Under the pieces are notes generated by a model. It was not told the DNA's origin and searched no databases. It saw only the letters and a list, made by a program, of their open reading frames with translations. This document shows positions 1-8,673 of a stretch of 64,000 nucleotides of DNA, piece by piece (position 1 is the stretch's first letter; each line of letters opens with the position of its first letter). Source of the stretch: Kosakonia radicincitans DSM 16656 (GTDB lineage: Bacteria; Pseudomonadota; Gammaproteobacteria; Enterobacterales; Enterobacteriaceae); contig NZ_CP018016.1 in assembly GCF_000280495.2 (NCBI RefSeq), positions 5,394,001 to 5,458,000 on the forward strand. The letters run 5' to 3'. The position numbers and the translations under genes were made by a program.

Positions 1-440
1 ATGCCGGTGCCGTGCGCAACGCCATGTGGCAGGTTGCGCAGGATCCAGCTACGGATGCCGGTCGCGGAGATAATGGTGAACAGCACGCCCATCAGGAACA
101 CCGCGCCAAGCGCGACAGGCACGCTGATGTGCTGACCCAGCACCAGGCTGAAAGCGGTGAACGCGGTCAGAGAGATAGCGCAGCCGATGGCCAGCGGCAG
201 ATTCGCCCACAACCCCATCACAATGGAGCCAACACCGGCGACCAGACAGGTGGCGACGAAAACTGCGGCAGGCGGGAAACCTGCTTTACCCAGCATGCCA
301 GGCACCACGATCACCGAATAGACCATCGCGAGGAACGTGGTTAAACCGGCAACGATTTCCTGACGAACGGTACTGCCGCGGGCAGAAATTTTAAACAGTG
401 CGTCAAGCGAACCATTGGTACGCGCAGAAGGCGTAGACAT
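1..440 (-). CDS. ghxP: Guanine/hypoxanthine permease GhxP, N-terminal part
   Basis: This is the first ~146 codons of a membrane purine importer; the rest lies beyond the left edge. Translating the minus strand from ATG at 440 gives [20 protein letters not shown] and then hydrophobic segments (around residues 28-50, 56-80, 83-125) that match E. coli YjcD/GhxP almost residue for residue as I remember it. The family (NCS2, AzgA-like) imports guanine and hypoxanthine by proton symport across the inner membrane. PurR-like operator sequences lie upstream (549-706), as expected for a purine-repressed transporter. The start is the one conserved in E. coli. Confidence 0.93.
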   Translation of the reverse strand, partial: MSTPSARTNGSLDALFKISARGSTVRQEIVAGLTTFLAMVYSVIVVPGMLGKAGFPPAAVFVATCLVAGVGSIVMGLWANLPLAIGCAISLTAFTAFSLVLGQHISVPVALGAVFLMGVLFTIISATGIRSWILRNLPHGVAHGTG

Positions 441-548
441 AGAAAACATCCCCTGAGAATTTTATTGTGCATTGTATTGCGTGGTGGACAGTCCACTGCC
501 GGTTAAACATCATCTCCCTGTGCTGCGTTGTGGTAAGGGGCCACAAAA

Positions 549-564
549 AAGCAAACGTTTAACT
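549..564. promoter_or_regulatory. PurR-like box (second)
   Basis: AAGCAAACGTTTAACT keeps the central GCAAACGTTT core of the PurR operator and sits about 110 bp upstream of the ghxP start. A third, weaker copy (AGGCAAACGATTATCC) is at 592-607. Three cores within 160 bp suggest multi-site repression. Confidence 0.5.
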
Positions 565-690
565 CCGCGCATACAACGGGTGGTCAAAAAAAGGCAAACG
601 ATTATCCAGCGTTTATATGGCGCTTTTCAACTGAACTTTGCCGCTTTTTGCTAAATTTTGCTTATAGCGGCGAAGATCCAGGCGGACGAT

Positions 691-706
691 GCGCAAACGT
701 TATCGT
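691..706. promoter_or_regulatory. PurR box (strong)
   Basis: GCGCAAACGTTATCGT agrees with the PurR consensus ACGCAAACGTTTTCGT at 14 of 16 positions. It lies about 250 bp upstream of the ghxP start, just beyond the 3' end of the GST gene, so it probably serves ghxP. PurR control of this permease in E. coli is established knowledge; occupation of this site is inferred. Confidence 0.6.
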
Positions 707-740
707 CGGTGCGCAACTTTGCAACATATTACGAACATTC

Positions 741-1409
741 TTAGCCGTCGGGGAAATCAACCGGCCCGCCCTGGACAATCGCCCGCTGCCAGGCCGGACG
801 CATTTCCACCCGCTTTTTCCACGCCCGTAAATTGGGTAAATCATCCACGCCACCACGCGCCAGCAGCGCGAATACGGGGAAACTCATCTGTATATCCGCC
901 ATGCTGAGTTGATTGCCGGTAAACCAGCTATGCTGCGCCAGTTCCGCTTCAATAAAACGTGCGTGGGTTTCCAGTTGTCGGTTGAGAAAGGTTTTCTCCA
1001 CACCACTCGCCAGCAGCTTACCGACGCTGCGCACGCCAAACGGCACAGGCGGTTTGCCAAGGCGTGTCATTATCAGTTTCACCAATAGTAGCGGCATCAG
1101 CGAACCTTCGGCGTAATGCAGCCAGAAGCGATAATCCTGTTTGCTTTTTCCCGTTTGCGGCGCAAACCGGTGTTCGGGATCGTAGGTTTCCTGCAAATAT
1201 TCAAGAATCGCACCGGACTCAGCGATGATAAGCCCGTTATCTTCCACCACCGGCGATTTGCCCAACGGATGGATTTTTTTTAACGATTCGGGTGCCAGCA
1301 TGGTTTTTTCACGCTGATAACGGACGATCTGGTACGGCACGCCCAGCTCTTCCAAAGCCCAGAGAATGCGCTGCGAGCGCGATTGGTTCAGGTGATGCAC
1401 CGTAAGCAT
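741..1409 (-). CDS. Glutathione S-transferase family protein
   Basis: A 222-residue cytosolic protein with the usual two-domain GST layout: a thioredoxin-like N-terminal domain (residues ~1-80, starting MLTVHHLNQSRSQRILWALE, with the glutathione-binding segment PLGKSPVV then ESGAILEYL) and an all-helical C-terminal domain containing SMADIQMSFP. The N-terminal 'NQSRSQR' places the likely activating Ser/Asn at about residues 8-10. It conjugates glutathione to electrophiles or reduces peroxides; the natural substrate is unknown. E. coli K-12 has no gene here in my recollection. Its position next to soxR suits an oxidative or xenobiotic stress role, but no SoxS site was identified. Confidence 0.85.
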   Translation of the reverse strand: MLTVHHLNQSRSQRILWALEELGVPYQIVRYQREKTMLAPESLKKIHPLGKSPVVEDNGLIIAESGAILEYLQETYDPEHRFAPQTGKSKQDYRFWLHYAEGSLMPLLLVKLIMTRLGKPPVPFGVRSVGKLLASGVEKTFLNRQLETHARFIEAELAQHSWFTGNQLSMADIQMSFPVFALLARGGVDDLPNLRAWKKRVEMRPAWQRAIVQGGPVDFPDG

Positions 1410-1518
1410 GGTTTACTCCTGTGCGGATTGACGCATTAACTATAGAAAATCAGCGGAACGGCGGATGAAATTTCCTGAAAAAAATTGAGCAAAAAAGTAG
1501 CAATTTTGCATAAGGAAA

Positions 1519-1525
1519 CTACACT
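1519..1525 (+). promoter_or_regulatory. -10 element of SraL (sigma-S-like)
   Basis: CTACACT is a good sigma-S/sigma-70 -10 hexamer placed 6 bp before the expected 5' end of SraL. SraL is known to be RpoS-dependent in Salmonella; the element is assigned by position and similarity. Confidence 0.5.
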
Positions 1526-1531
1526 AAAAGT

Positions 1532-1668
1532 ATCAGCACAATCCGGAACCTCCAACATACCTGAGGGGGGCTGATGTCGGGGGAAACCCTCCTGTACAGA
1601 ACGGGATAGAGCGAAAGACAAAGACCGGAAAACGACTAAAGCGCCCCAACGGGCGCTTTAGTTTTTTA
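1532..1668 (+). ncRNA. sraL: Small RNA SraL (RyjA)
   Basis: The interval between the GST gene and the 3' end of soxR carries an RNA-like stretch on the plus strand. It has a promoter at its left end, several short GC-rich stems (CCTGAGGGGGGCTGATG and GGGGGAAACCCTCC around 1559-1593) and a strong intrinsic terminator at 1636-1667. Location, orientation (convergent with soxR), length (~137 nt against ~140) and the segment 'CCTCCAACATACCTGAGG' agree with SraL/RyjA, which lies between soxR and yjcD in E. coli and Salmonella. In Salmonella it is reported to base-pair with the tig and rho mRNAs. The exact 5' end is estimated. Confidence 0.8.
1636..1667 (+). terminator. Intrinsic terminator of SraL
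   Basis: A perfect 11-bp stem (CTAAAGCGCCC / GGGCGCTTTAG, loop CAAC) is followed by six T on the plus strand. The T-tract direction shows it ends SraL; it may also help end soxR transcription from the other side. Confidence 0.9.
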
Positions 1669-1674
1669 TGCATT

Positions 1675-2133
1675 TCAATCATCTTCCAGCAAGCGCGCGC
1701 CGGTGCCCTGCTGCCCCAACTGATCGCCTGGGTTACGCAACGGACATTCACTGCGCGACAAACAGCCGCAGCCGATGCAGCCATCCAGCTCATCACGCAG
1801 AGCAACCAGCGTATGAATACGCCGGTCCAGTTCTTCCCGCCATTGCGACGACAACTGCTTCCACTCTTTTTTGCTCAGGGTGTGCCCCTCCGGCAAAACC
1901 CCGAACGCTTCGCCGATGGTCGCCAGCGGAATACCAATGCGCTGGGCAATCTTGATGATCGCCACATAGCGCAGCACATCGCGGGTATACCGCCGCTGAT
2001 TGCCGCTATTGCGCAGGCTTTTAATAAGCCCTTTGCTCTCATAAAAGTGCAGCGCAGAGACGGCCACCCCGCTACGTTTCGCCACTTCTCCGGGGCTGAG
2101 CAGTGCTTTAATGCGTGGCATTCTCTTTTCCAT
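1675..2133 (-). CDS. soxR: Redox-sensitive transcriptional activator SoxR
   Basis: A 152-residue MerR-family regulator. The N-terminal winged helix (residues ~12-80, [20 protein letters not shown]) is followed by a dimerisation helix and the [2Fe-2S] cluster motif [12 protein letters not shown] with all four cysteines at residues ~119-130. Oxidation of the cluster by redox-cycling drugs or nitric oxide makes SoxR activate soxS by remodelling a promoter with an over-long spacer; that promoter is present in the intergenic region. It is divergent from soxS, with an 81-bp gap. The sequence is close to E. coli SoxR with a slightly different C-terminus. Confidence 0.98.
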   Translation of the reverse strand: MEKRMPRIKALLSPGEVAKRSGVAVSALHFYESKGLIKSLRNSGNQRRYTRDVLRYVAIIKIAQRIGIPLATIGEAFGVLPEGHTLSKKEWKQLSSQWREELDRRIHTLVALRDELDGCIGCGCLSRSECPLRNPGDQLGQQGTGARLLEDD

Positions 2134-2141
2134 AAAACCTC

Positions 2142-2172
2142 TTTACCTCAAGTTAACTTGAGGAATTATACT
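2142..2172 (+). promoter_or_regulatory. soxS promoter with SoxR operator
   Basis: The perfect 18-bp palindrome CCTCAAGTTAACTTGAGG (2146-2163) is the known SoxR box. It sits between a -35 (TTTACC, 2142-2147) and a -10 (TATACT, 2167-2172) separated by 19 bp, the stretched spacing typical of MerR-family targets. Confidence 0.95.
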
Positions 2173-2214
2173 CGCTCCCAGACAAAACGACGAATCGGGA
2201 AATGAGGAAGCTTT

Positions 2215-2538
2215 ATGTCCCATCAGCAAATTATTCAGGCACTTATCGAATGGATTGATGAACATATCGACCAACCAATGAACATTGATGTAGTCGCCAG
2301 AAAGTCAGGTTATTCAAAGTGGTATCTACAGAGAATGTTCCGTACCGTGATGCATCAAACGCTGGGCGACTATATTCGCCAGCGCCGATTACTGCTGGCA
2401 GCCGAAGCGCTGCGCACCACGCAACGCCCTATTTTTGATATTGCGATGGATTTAGGTTACGTCTCACAGCAGACATTTTCGCGGGTGTTTCGCCGTGAAT
2501 TCGATCGCACCCCCAGCGATTACCGGCACCAGGCCTGA
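2215..2538 (+). CDS. soxS: Superoxide response transcriptional regulator SoxS
   Basis: A 107-residue single-domain AraC/XylS protein with two helix-turn-helix motifs (around residues 24-45, VVARKSGYSKWYLQRMF, and 74-97, IAMDLGYVSQQTFSRVFRRE). It carries no ligand-binding domain, as usual for SoxS/MarA/Rob. It activates sod, zwf, acrAB, micF and related stress genes and is controlled by its own abundance through SoxR. A GAGGAAG ribosome site precedes ATG 2215. It is divergent from soxR. Confidence 0.98.
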   Translation: MSHQQIIQALIEWIDEHIDQPMNIDVVARKSGYSKWYLQRMFRTVMHQTLGDYIRQRRLLLAAEALRTTQRPIFDIAMDLGYVSQQTFSRVFRREFDRTPSDYRHQA

Positions 2539-2876
2539 CAACCATCAACGCAGCTTTCAGGGCGAGCAGGTGTGGTAAATCTTCACTGCCCGCCCAGGTT
2601 TTACCGCCGTATCCTCCCTCACCAGCGATAAAATTGTCTCCTCTCTGATTCGCGTTCAATGCAGTGACTATTTTTCCGGATTGTTGTTTCAGCGGAATAA
2701 TGCCGCTTTTCGCGCAGGGTCGGAATTAAAATTCCGAATTAACTGACCACAGATTGTCTTTCACCCTTATAAAATAGAAAATCCATTATAAAGCACGTCA
2801 GTTATCTCTGCCGACGAACCTCATTAAATATTCACAGGGCTGTACGTCTGTAAGTTCGATACATTTTTTCAATGGA
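2539..2876. other. Intergenic region with a palindrome, upstream of the autotransporter
   Basis: No convincing gene is present in these ~340 bp. The right half is AT-rich and probably holds the autotransporter promoter. A perfect inverted repeat, CGGAATTAAAATTCCG, lies at 2721-2736, about 140 bp before the start codon. It is a candidate operator; no regulator is identified. Confidence 0.5.
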
Positions 2877-5336
2877 ATGAATATGCTTCTCCATCATGCT
2901 TTCAATAAAGTATTTATTGCCGTTATTACTGCACTATGGGCCACCAGTACAATAGCGATAACGGCCTACACACCACCGGAAAAAAGCCGAATTAAAAGCA
3001 TTAACGCGCCTGATTCGGCTAATGATAATAAACACATTGACTTTACACTCGATGAAATAACCAACATCGGCCCGGATGTTATTCTGGCAGAAAAAGAAGA
3101 TGCGGATATTTCAATAAAAAACAACTCAATAATTCATTTAACTGATGTTCTTTTCAGTGCAGATTATAGTGGTTCACTCTCGTTAGTGAATAACGGTGAG
3201 TTTTACAGCGAGGGGGGATTATTCCTGTTCACGCCGCAGAAAAACGCTACCCTGCACATTGAAAACAACGGCACTTTAGTGATGAATTCTTTGTTTTCCG
3301 CCTCGTTAGGCGAAGCGACTTCCTTCAGCTTAATCAACAAAGGGAAGATGCTCACCACGGACAATGACCTCATCCTGCTGCACTCTGCGCGGGGCGGCGA
3401 TCTGAATATCATCAACAACGGCACAATGCATTCAGATAATTATGGCGTTCTGCACTTTTACCCCATCAGCGCAAATAAAATAAATGTCATTAATACCGGT
3501 GAAATTTCCGGCGCCAGAAAAACCCTCTTTTTTTCTACGGAGAATAGTGATGTTGACATCATGAACTCCGGGCTTATTTCAGCAACGGATGCCGGTTATT
3601 TTGCTATCGGTGTGGATGGTCAGCAATCATTTACGCTGACGCTTGAGAAAGGCTGGCGGATTGACGGCACGGTCAACATTGATGACGCTTATGACAGTAA
3701 AAATAACACCGTCAGAAATAACAGACTAGTGTTGAGCGGTAACGGTGACTCCTCTATTTCGTTATCACGCTTTTTAAATACGGGCAATATTAATGCCAGC
3801 AATAGCAATGCGATCACCGGTATTAATTATCTGGAAAAAGAGGGTGACGCCATATGGACGCTGAAAGATAAACAAACCTCCGGAGGTTTTGAGCAGGTTA
3901 ATATAAATCGAGGCGCAATCGTGCTTGATAACGCCACGCTACTGATGAATGCCCCCACCAAAGCCGTCATCAATAACGCCAATATTATTGTAAATGGCGA
4001 TGCAGTTATTGAGGGCAGCCTGAAAAATGCCGGAACATTATCTACTGGTAAAGAAAAAGAGATCAACACACTGATTATTAAAGGCAATTACGAAGGAACC
4101 AACGGCAGTACACTCGTCTTTAATGCCACACAGAGCAGCGATCCCGCCGCCACGGGCCAGATGGTTATCGCGGGCGATGTCAGCGGAAGTACGCGCGTAC
4201 AGGTAAATCACCTGGGCGGCAGGCGCGCCAGCGCGATAGAAGGTAGTGGGCTGATTGCCGTGGTCGGGAAAGCTGACGGCGAGTTCCGTCAGGGCAATCG
4301 TATAGTCGCTGGCGCATACGATTACACCCTGCAAAACACTAAAGACCAGACAGCAACCTACTGGTATCTGACCAGCGCACTTCCGGCACAGGGAAATAGC
4401 GCGATACGCCCGGAAGCGGGTCTGTATGGCGCCAACCTGGCGGCGGCCAACAGCCTGTTTACTACGCACCTGCAAAACCGTCAGACGAACGGTGAGGAAA
4501 CGGCCTCCAGCCTGTGGTTACGTAATACCGGCGGTTATAGCGGCCAGTTCACGCCAGGCAACCAATTGGATATCCGCAGCAACCGCTATGTTGCGCAGTT
4601 GGGGGGTAACATTGCCCAGTGGAACACGGATAAAGAACGTTACCAACTGGGCATTATGGCAGGCTACGCGAGGGAGAAGAGTCACGCGCAAAACCGCTAT
4701 AACGGTAACCACGCAAGCAGCATGATCAGCGGTTACAGCGCAGGTATTTATGCAACGTGGCTGCAGAATAACGACACGCGCGAAGGTGCATATATAGATA
4801 GCTGGGCGCAGTACAACTGGTTCGATAACACCCTTTCCGGCGATACGCTGGAAACCGAGACCTGGAAATCCCGCGGCTTCACGGCGGCGGTTGAATCCGG
4901 CTATAGCTGGCAACTGGTGGGCAGCCGAAATAACGGCCTCTATCTTCAGCCAAAGGCGCAACTGACCTGGATGGGCGTCAAGGCGGATTCGCTTACCGAG
5001 GCCAACGGCACCGCTGTCGAAAACAGGGGGAGCAACAACGTGCAGGCACGCGCTGGCGTGCGACTGTACGGCCACCTCACGCTGGATAATAGTCTGCACC
5101 GCACCTTCCAGCCCTTCGCCGAAGTGAACTGGCTACATAACACCCGGCAGTTCGGCGCATCTCTTGATGGCACGCAGGTTGATCTGACGGACAGCCGCAA
5201 TGCGGCCGAAATTAAAACGGGAGTAGAAGGTCAGTTTACGCAGAATTTCTCACTGCGCGGCAGCGTAGGTGTGCAGGCCGGGAATAAAAGCGACCGGGAA
5301 ACGTCGGCAATGCTGGAGGCAAAACTGTTCTTCTGA
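2877..5336 (+). CDS. Autotransporter adhesin-like protein (type Va)
   Basis: An 819-residue protein with a signal peptide (residues ~1-28), a passenger rich in Asn/Asp/Ser with repeated 'N-N-G' turns typical of a right-handed beta-helix (residues ~30-500), and a C-terminal autotransporter barrel (~543-819). The barrel begins near 'SSLWLRNTGGYSGQF' and ends in the outer-membrane signature 'LEAKLFF'. The family inserts the barrel in the outer membrane and exposes the passenger for adhesion or aggregation. The passenger codons are clearly more AT-rich than the flanking soxS and pdeC genes, suggesting acquired DNA. It interrupts the soxS-pdeC neighbourhood seen in E. coli. Binding target unknown; it could also be called an AIDA/pertactin-type protein. 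Confidence 0.88.
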   Translation: MNMLLHHAFNKVFIAVITALWATSTIAITAYTPPEKSRIKSINAPDSANDNKHIDFTLDEITNIGPDVILAEKEDADISIKNNSIIHLTDVLFSADYSGSLSLVNNGEFYSEGGLFLFTPQKNATLHIENNGTLVMNSLFSASLGEATSFSLINKGKMLTTDNDLILLHSARGGDLNIINNGTMHSDNYGVLHFYPISANKINVINTGEISGARKTLFFSTENSDVDIMNSGLISATDAGYFAIGVDGQQSFTLTLEKGWRIDGTVNIDDAYDSKNNTVRNNRLVLSGNGDSSISLSRFLNTGNINASNSNAITGINYLEKEGDAIWTLKDKQTSGGFEQVNINRGAIVLDNATLLMNAPTKAVINNANIIVNGDAVIEGSLKNAGTLSTGKEKEINTLIIKGNYEGTNGSTLVFNATQSSDPAATGQMVIAGDVSGSTRVQVNHLGGRRASAIEGSGLIAVVGKADGEFRQGNRIVAGAYDYTLQNTKDQTATYWYLTSALPAQGNSAIRPEAGLYGANLAAANSLFTTHLQNRQTNGEETASSLWLRNTGGYSGQFTPGNQLDIRSNRYVAQLGGNIAQWNTDKERYQLGIMAGYAREKSHAQNRYNGNHASSMISGYSAGIYATWLQNNDTREGAYIDSWAQYNWFDNTLSGDTLETETWKSRGFTAAVESGYSWQLVGSRNNGLYLQPKAQLTWMGVKADSLTEANGTAVENRGSNNVQARAGVRLYGHLTLDNSLHRTFQPFAEVNWLHNTRQFGASLDGTQVDLTDSRNAAEIKTGVEGQFTQNFSLRGSVGVQAGNKSDRETSAMLEAKLFF

Positions 5337-5355
5337 TGGAATACGCGGCCCGCCA

Positions 5356-6927
5356 TCATTTTAATGAGGGCGGATGCCGCACCCAGAGTTTAAAGTCCTC
5401 AGGCGGCAACGCTCTGGCAAAGTGCCAGCCCTGGCAGAACTGCACACCTCGCTTCAGCAGCCAGCTCACCTGCTCTGCCGTCTCCACGCCTTCGGCAATG
5501 ATCTTCAGACGCAGGCTCTGCGCCATCTCGATAATATGTTCAGCAATCAAATGACTGGTGCTGTTGGTGGTCAGCGTGTCGATAAAGGATTTGTCGATTT
5601 TCAGGATATCGACATTCAACGAATAGAGGTTGTGCAGGTTGGAATAGCCGGTACCAAAATCATCAATGGCCACTTCATAGCCCGCCTGACGAAACGCCTG
5701 AATCACCGGCGTGGTTTTTGGCACATCAATAAACCCGCGCTCCGTCACTTCGATCTTAATCTGCTCCGCGCGTACCGAGTGTTCTCTTATCTTATTGGAA
5801 ATCAACGAAATAAGGCGTGAAGAGTGAAAATCCGCAGCCGATAAGTTAATCGAAATATAAAGATGCGGCACCACCGCCAGGAAGTCGCCGAGATCGCTAA
5901 ACACTTCATCGACGACATAATCCGTTATGCGTTCGATCATCCCCTCTTTTTCCGCCAGCGGAATAAATTCTGCCGGGCTCATCACCTGACCATTAAAACC
6001 CGGCCAACGTAACAACGCCTCAGCGCCGACGCAGGCGCCATTTTTAATATCGATAATCGGTTGATAGTGGAGTCGGAGCTGGCGTTTGGTTAACGCGCGG
6101 TGGAGCATACGGCGGGGCGAGTTAAATTCTTGTCGTGTTCGTGACCACACTAAACAAAGGATCACACTGCAAATTAGCCCCAGCGGTAGCAGCAGCATCA
6201 CCTGATGGTACAGCGCCTGAAAATAGTGCGCATTAGAGGTCGACACGATGATAGCAATTGGACGTTTATCCGAATGCGCGATGGTGTAAAAACGCCCGTC
6301 CTGCTGGAAGGTTGATGCCTGGCTGTGGATCAGCTTCTTCAGCGTCTCCAGATGCGCACTTTTACTGAGGGAGAAAAATAATTCGCTTACGGTGTCGTAG
6401 ACGCCGTACGCCAGCGCGTCATCTTCCGAGGCGACATCGCTATAAGAAAGAGGGTTGATCACTGCAACGTAATTACCGCGCTGCATATAGACCATTTTAT
6501 AACCGGCATAAAAGGGGGTATTGCGGTAATAATAAATAGCAATGTCAGGCGAGCGTTTATACTCTGCGGGCGCAATAGCATACGATTGCGCGGGGGCAAT
6601 AACGCTGGAGCATAAAAATTGGTCGCCATGCGCATAAATGAGATCGGCAACATACAAACTGCTGCGCACAATATCCAGCATCGCTTTGCGATGCTCCTGC
6701 GAGCATATCTGACCGTGAAATTTTTCCGCCGCGGTGCGAACGCTATCCACTTGCTGGATAACCACTTCAGTTTTATTTAACGCCAGGTGGGCAAAAGAGC
6801 GGAGCTGGAAGGCAGTTTCATTTACTGCTCGGATATGTGCAAACCATAGCGACAGCATCACCGGCAGGATGACTCCTATGATGATCCCGACGACTCTGAG
6901 CATCTTGCGACGCACGCTATGATTCAT
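5356..6927 (-). CDS. pdeC: Cyclic-di-GMP phosphodiesterase PdeC
   Basis: A 523-residue inner-membrane protein. It has a TM helix at residues ~11-30, a periplasmic CSS-motif domain with Cys75 and Cys106 (ICSQ...LCSS), a second TM at ~242-262 and a cytoplasmic EAL domain with E303-A-L and the downstream 'IDDFGTGYSN' and 'KIDKSFI' metal and catalytic motifs, so it should be active. EAL enzymes hydrolyse c-di-GMP to pGpG. In E. coli PdeC the two periplasmic cysteines form a disulphide that restrains activity. In E. coli pdeC is adjacent to soxS; here the autotransporter intervenes. Confidence 0.94.
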   Translation of the reverse strand: MNHSVRRKMLRVVGIIIGVILPVMLSLWFAHIRAVNETAFQLRSFAHLALNKTEVVIQQVDSVRTAAEKFHGQICSQEHRKAMLDIVRSSLYVADLIYAHGDQFLCSSVIAPAQSYAIAPAEYKRSPDIAIYYYRNTPFYAGYKMVYMQRGNYVAVINPLSYSDVASEDDALAYGVYDTVSELFFSLSKSAHLETLKKLIHSQASTFQQDGRFYTIAHSDKRPIAIIVSTSNAHYFQALYHQVMLLLPLGLICSVILCLVWSRTRQEFNSPRRMLHRALTKRQLRLHYQPIIDIKNGACVGAEALLRWPGFNGQVMSPAEFIPLAEKEGMIERITDYVVDEVFSDLGDFLAVVPHLYISINLSAADFHSSRLISLISNKIREHSVRAEQIKIEVTERGFIDVPKTTPVIQAFRQAGYEVAIDDFGTGYSNLHNLYSLNVDILKIDKSFIDTLTTNSTSHLIAEHIIEMAQSLRLKIIAEGVETAEQVSWLLKRGVQFCQGWHFARALPPEDFKLWVRHPPSLK

Positions 6928-7266
6928 GTCCGCCTATATCCACGCATTTATTGTGCCTTTTTAATGTACGGCAGGATGCTTTGATAAACAGGTGATTACG
7001 TTGCATGAATCACACGACATTAGCAACTGACTTTTCTCATTAAAAACCTAATATTTGGTTATGACGAGAATATTCGACCGTAAGGTAAACTCAAAGTGTG
7101 CCCAATGTTTATATTAAGGAAAATATTTATCCATTCGTTATGGGGTGTTTTCACTTAATACAACACAGTATCACTGATTAAGCCAAACTTACCGTAGGAT
7201 AAAAAATGGTGCGGCCTGTCGGGTATTTTTTCATCTAATGAATGACATTCCTTCATCTTTGCGTAT
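6928..7266. other. Intergenic region between pdeC and the diguanylate cyclase gene
   Basis: This ~340-bp AT-rich stretch should hold the pdeC promoter. At 7201-7232 an A6...T6 inverted repeat with a GC-containing centre follows the 3' end of the cyclase gene on the minus strand and may act as its terminator. No open frame here looks like a gene. Confidence 0.45.
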
Positions 7267-8673
7267 TTATTTATAAAAAGCGCTGGCGACCACTGTTTTA
7301 CTGCGTCCGCTACGTTTTGCATCGTACAGCGCGTTGTCAGCAAGCGTAAGTAAAACTGAAGTATCTGTCTGCTCACCGCACACGAATACTAAACCAGCGC
7401 TAAAGGATAATGGGATCTTTTCACTCCCGCTTAATAACGGTGAACGGGCTAATGCCGCACGAATTTTTTGGCTAAAACGCAGCGCATTTTTACGATCGAT
7501 GTGCGGCATCAAAATCAGAAATTCCTCACCCCCCAAACGGCCAAAGAGATAAGAGGGATCGCTATGCTCACGAATCTGGTCACAAAAATGCACCAGCGCT
7601 GCGTCGCCCGTCAGATGTCCCCAGCGATCGTTGATATTTTTGAAGTGATCCAGATCCAGCATTAACAGACTGAAATGGCTACGAGAATCCTCAGGTTTGC
7701 ACTGTACCAGCGCCTCCTTTAACTTCCGTAGCATAGAAAAACGATTATAGCAGCCGGTCAGATCGTCAATCGTCGCTTTTTTCTCCAGCTGCCGCTCCAC
7801 TTTTTTACGCTCGGTGATATCCAGGCCAATACTCAGGATCGAGCGATCCGGCAGCAAAATATTTGACCAAAGCACGGTCAGCATCTGACCATCGCGCCGT
7901 ATCGGATGCCACTCATGCATATCGACGGCGGGCGAAGTATTAATCGAAGAGCGAATTTGCTGGCGCATCTCCGGATCGGGGAAAAAGAGTGCTAATGGAT
8001 CGGGCTGCTGATTAAGCTCATTAATGCTCCAGCCAAATAAACGTTCACACTCGCCATTCCATAAAATACAACGATTCGATTTATCGAAAGAATTCATTAA
8101 AACCGGGGCACGATCGAACAGTGCTTTATATTGTGTTACGACGCGCTGCATTTCTTTAGCGGCACGTTCTCTGACAAGAATTTCCTCCATATAATCTTTA
8201 AGCTTCTCCACCAGAATAATAACCACGTTCTTGATTATTGACAGTGACGGCAAAGGATAGGCAAACGCTAAAAAGAAATAACCTTTGATACTCGCATCTT
8301 TATAATTCAGCTTACATAATATACCGCTTTGCAATTTATTGGTGGAGAATGACTGTGTCGGAAATAATAATTTTCCAACATGCCGTCGCCAGCATATAAC
8401 GCGCCAGGCACGCTGATTACGGCGCAGTTGCAACTGTTCCAGCAGGGTCTGCGCATCGCGGATCGTACACTCCATCTCTCCGCTGCAGGCTATCTGCCAT
8501 GCGTCGTCCTGCTCGATCACCACCCAGGCAAGATGCGCGCCCAGGGACGCGTTGATGACCGACAATATATCTTCCATAGAGCGTTGCGCAGCGAGCCACG
8601 GCATCAACTTCGCCAGAAGCGTCAATGCCGCAGCACCGTCTCCTAAAGAAACGGCTAAATTCTCTGTTTTCAT
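7267..8673 (-). CDS. PAS-GGDEF diguanylate cyclase
   Basis: A 468-residue protein: an N-terminal region of ~180 residues (possibly GAF-like, no TM seen), a PAS domain (~190-300, FDRAPVLMNSFDKSNRCILWNGECERLFG is its start), a short coiled linker (ITERKKVERQLEKKATIDDLTG region) and a GGDEF domain whose active-site loop reads GGEEF at ~381-385. This should make c-di-GMP from two GTP. The RxxD inhibitory site expected five residues before GGEEF is not present (the segment is REHSDPSYLFGR), so product feedback is probably weak. The gene lies beside pdeC in the same orientation, pairing synthesis and breakdown. I chose ATG 8673 over 8715 because an AAAGAAAA stretch precedes it. It is absent from the E. 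coli K-12 order as I remember it. Confidence 0.88.
   Translation of the reverse strand: MKTENLAVSLGDGAAALTLLAKLMPWLAAQRSMEDILSVINASLGAHLAWVVIEQDDAWQIACSGEMECTIRDAQTLLEQLQLRRNQRAWRVICWRRHVGKLLFPTQSFSTNKLQSGILCKLNYKDASIKGYFFLAFAYPLPSLSIIKNVVIILVEKLKDYMEEILVRERAAKEMQRVVTQYKALFDRAPVLMNSFDKSNRCILWNGECERLFGWSINELNQQPDPLALFFPDPEMRQQIRSSINTSPAVDMHEWHPIRRDGQMLTVLWSNILLPDRSILSIGLDITERKKVERQLEKKATIDDLTGCYNRFSMLRKLKEALVQCKPEDSRSHFSLLMLDLDHFKNINDRWGHLTGDAALVHFCDQIREHSDPSYLFGRLGGEEFLILMPHIDRKNALRFSQKIRAALARSPLLSGSEKIPLSFSAGLVFVCGEQTDTSVLLTLADNALYDAKRSGRSKTVVASAFYK

Noticed and set aside
12..344. 110-codon plus-strand open frame at the left edge
   Set aside because: Antisense to ghxP, which is unmistakable on the minus strand.
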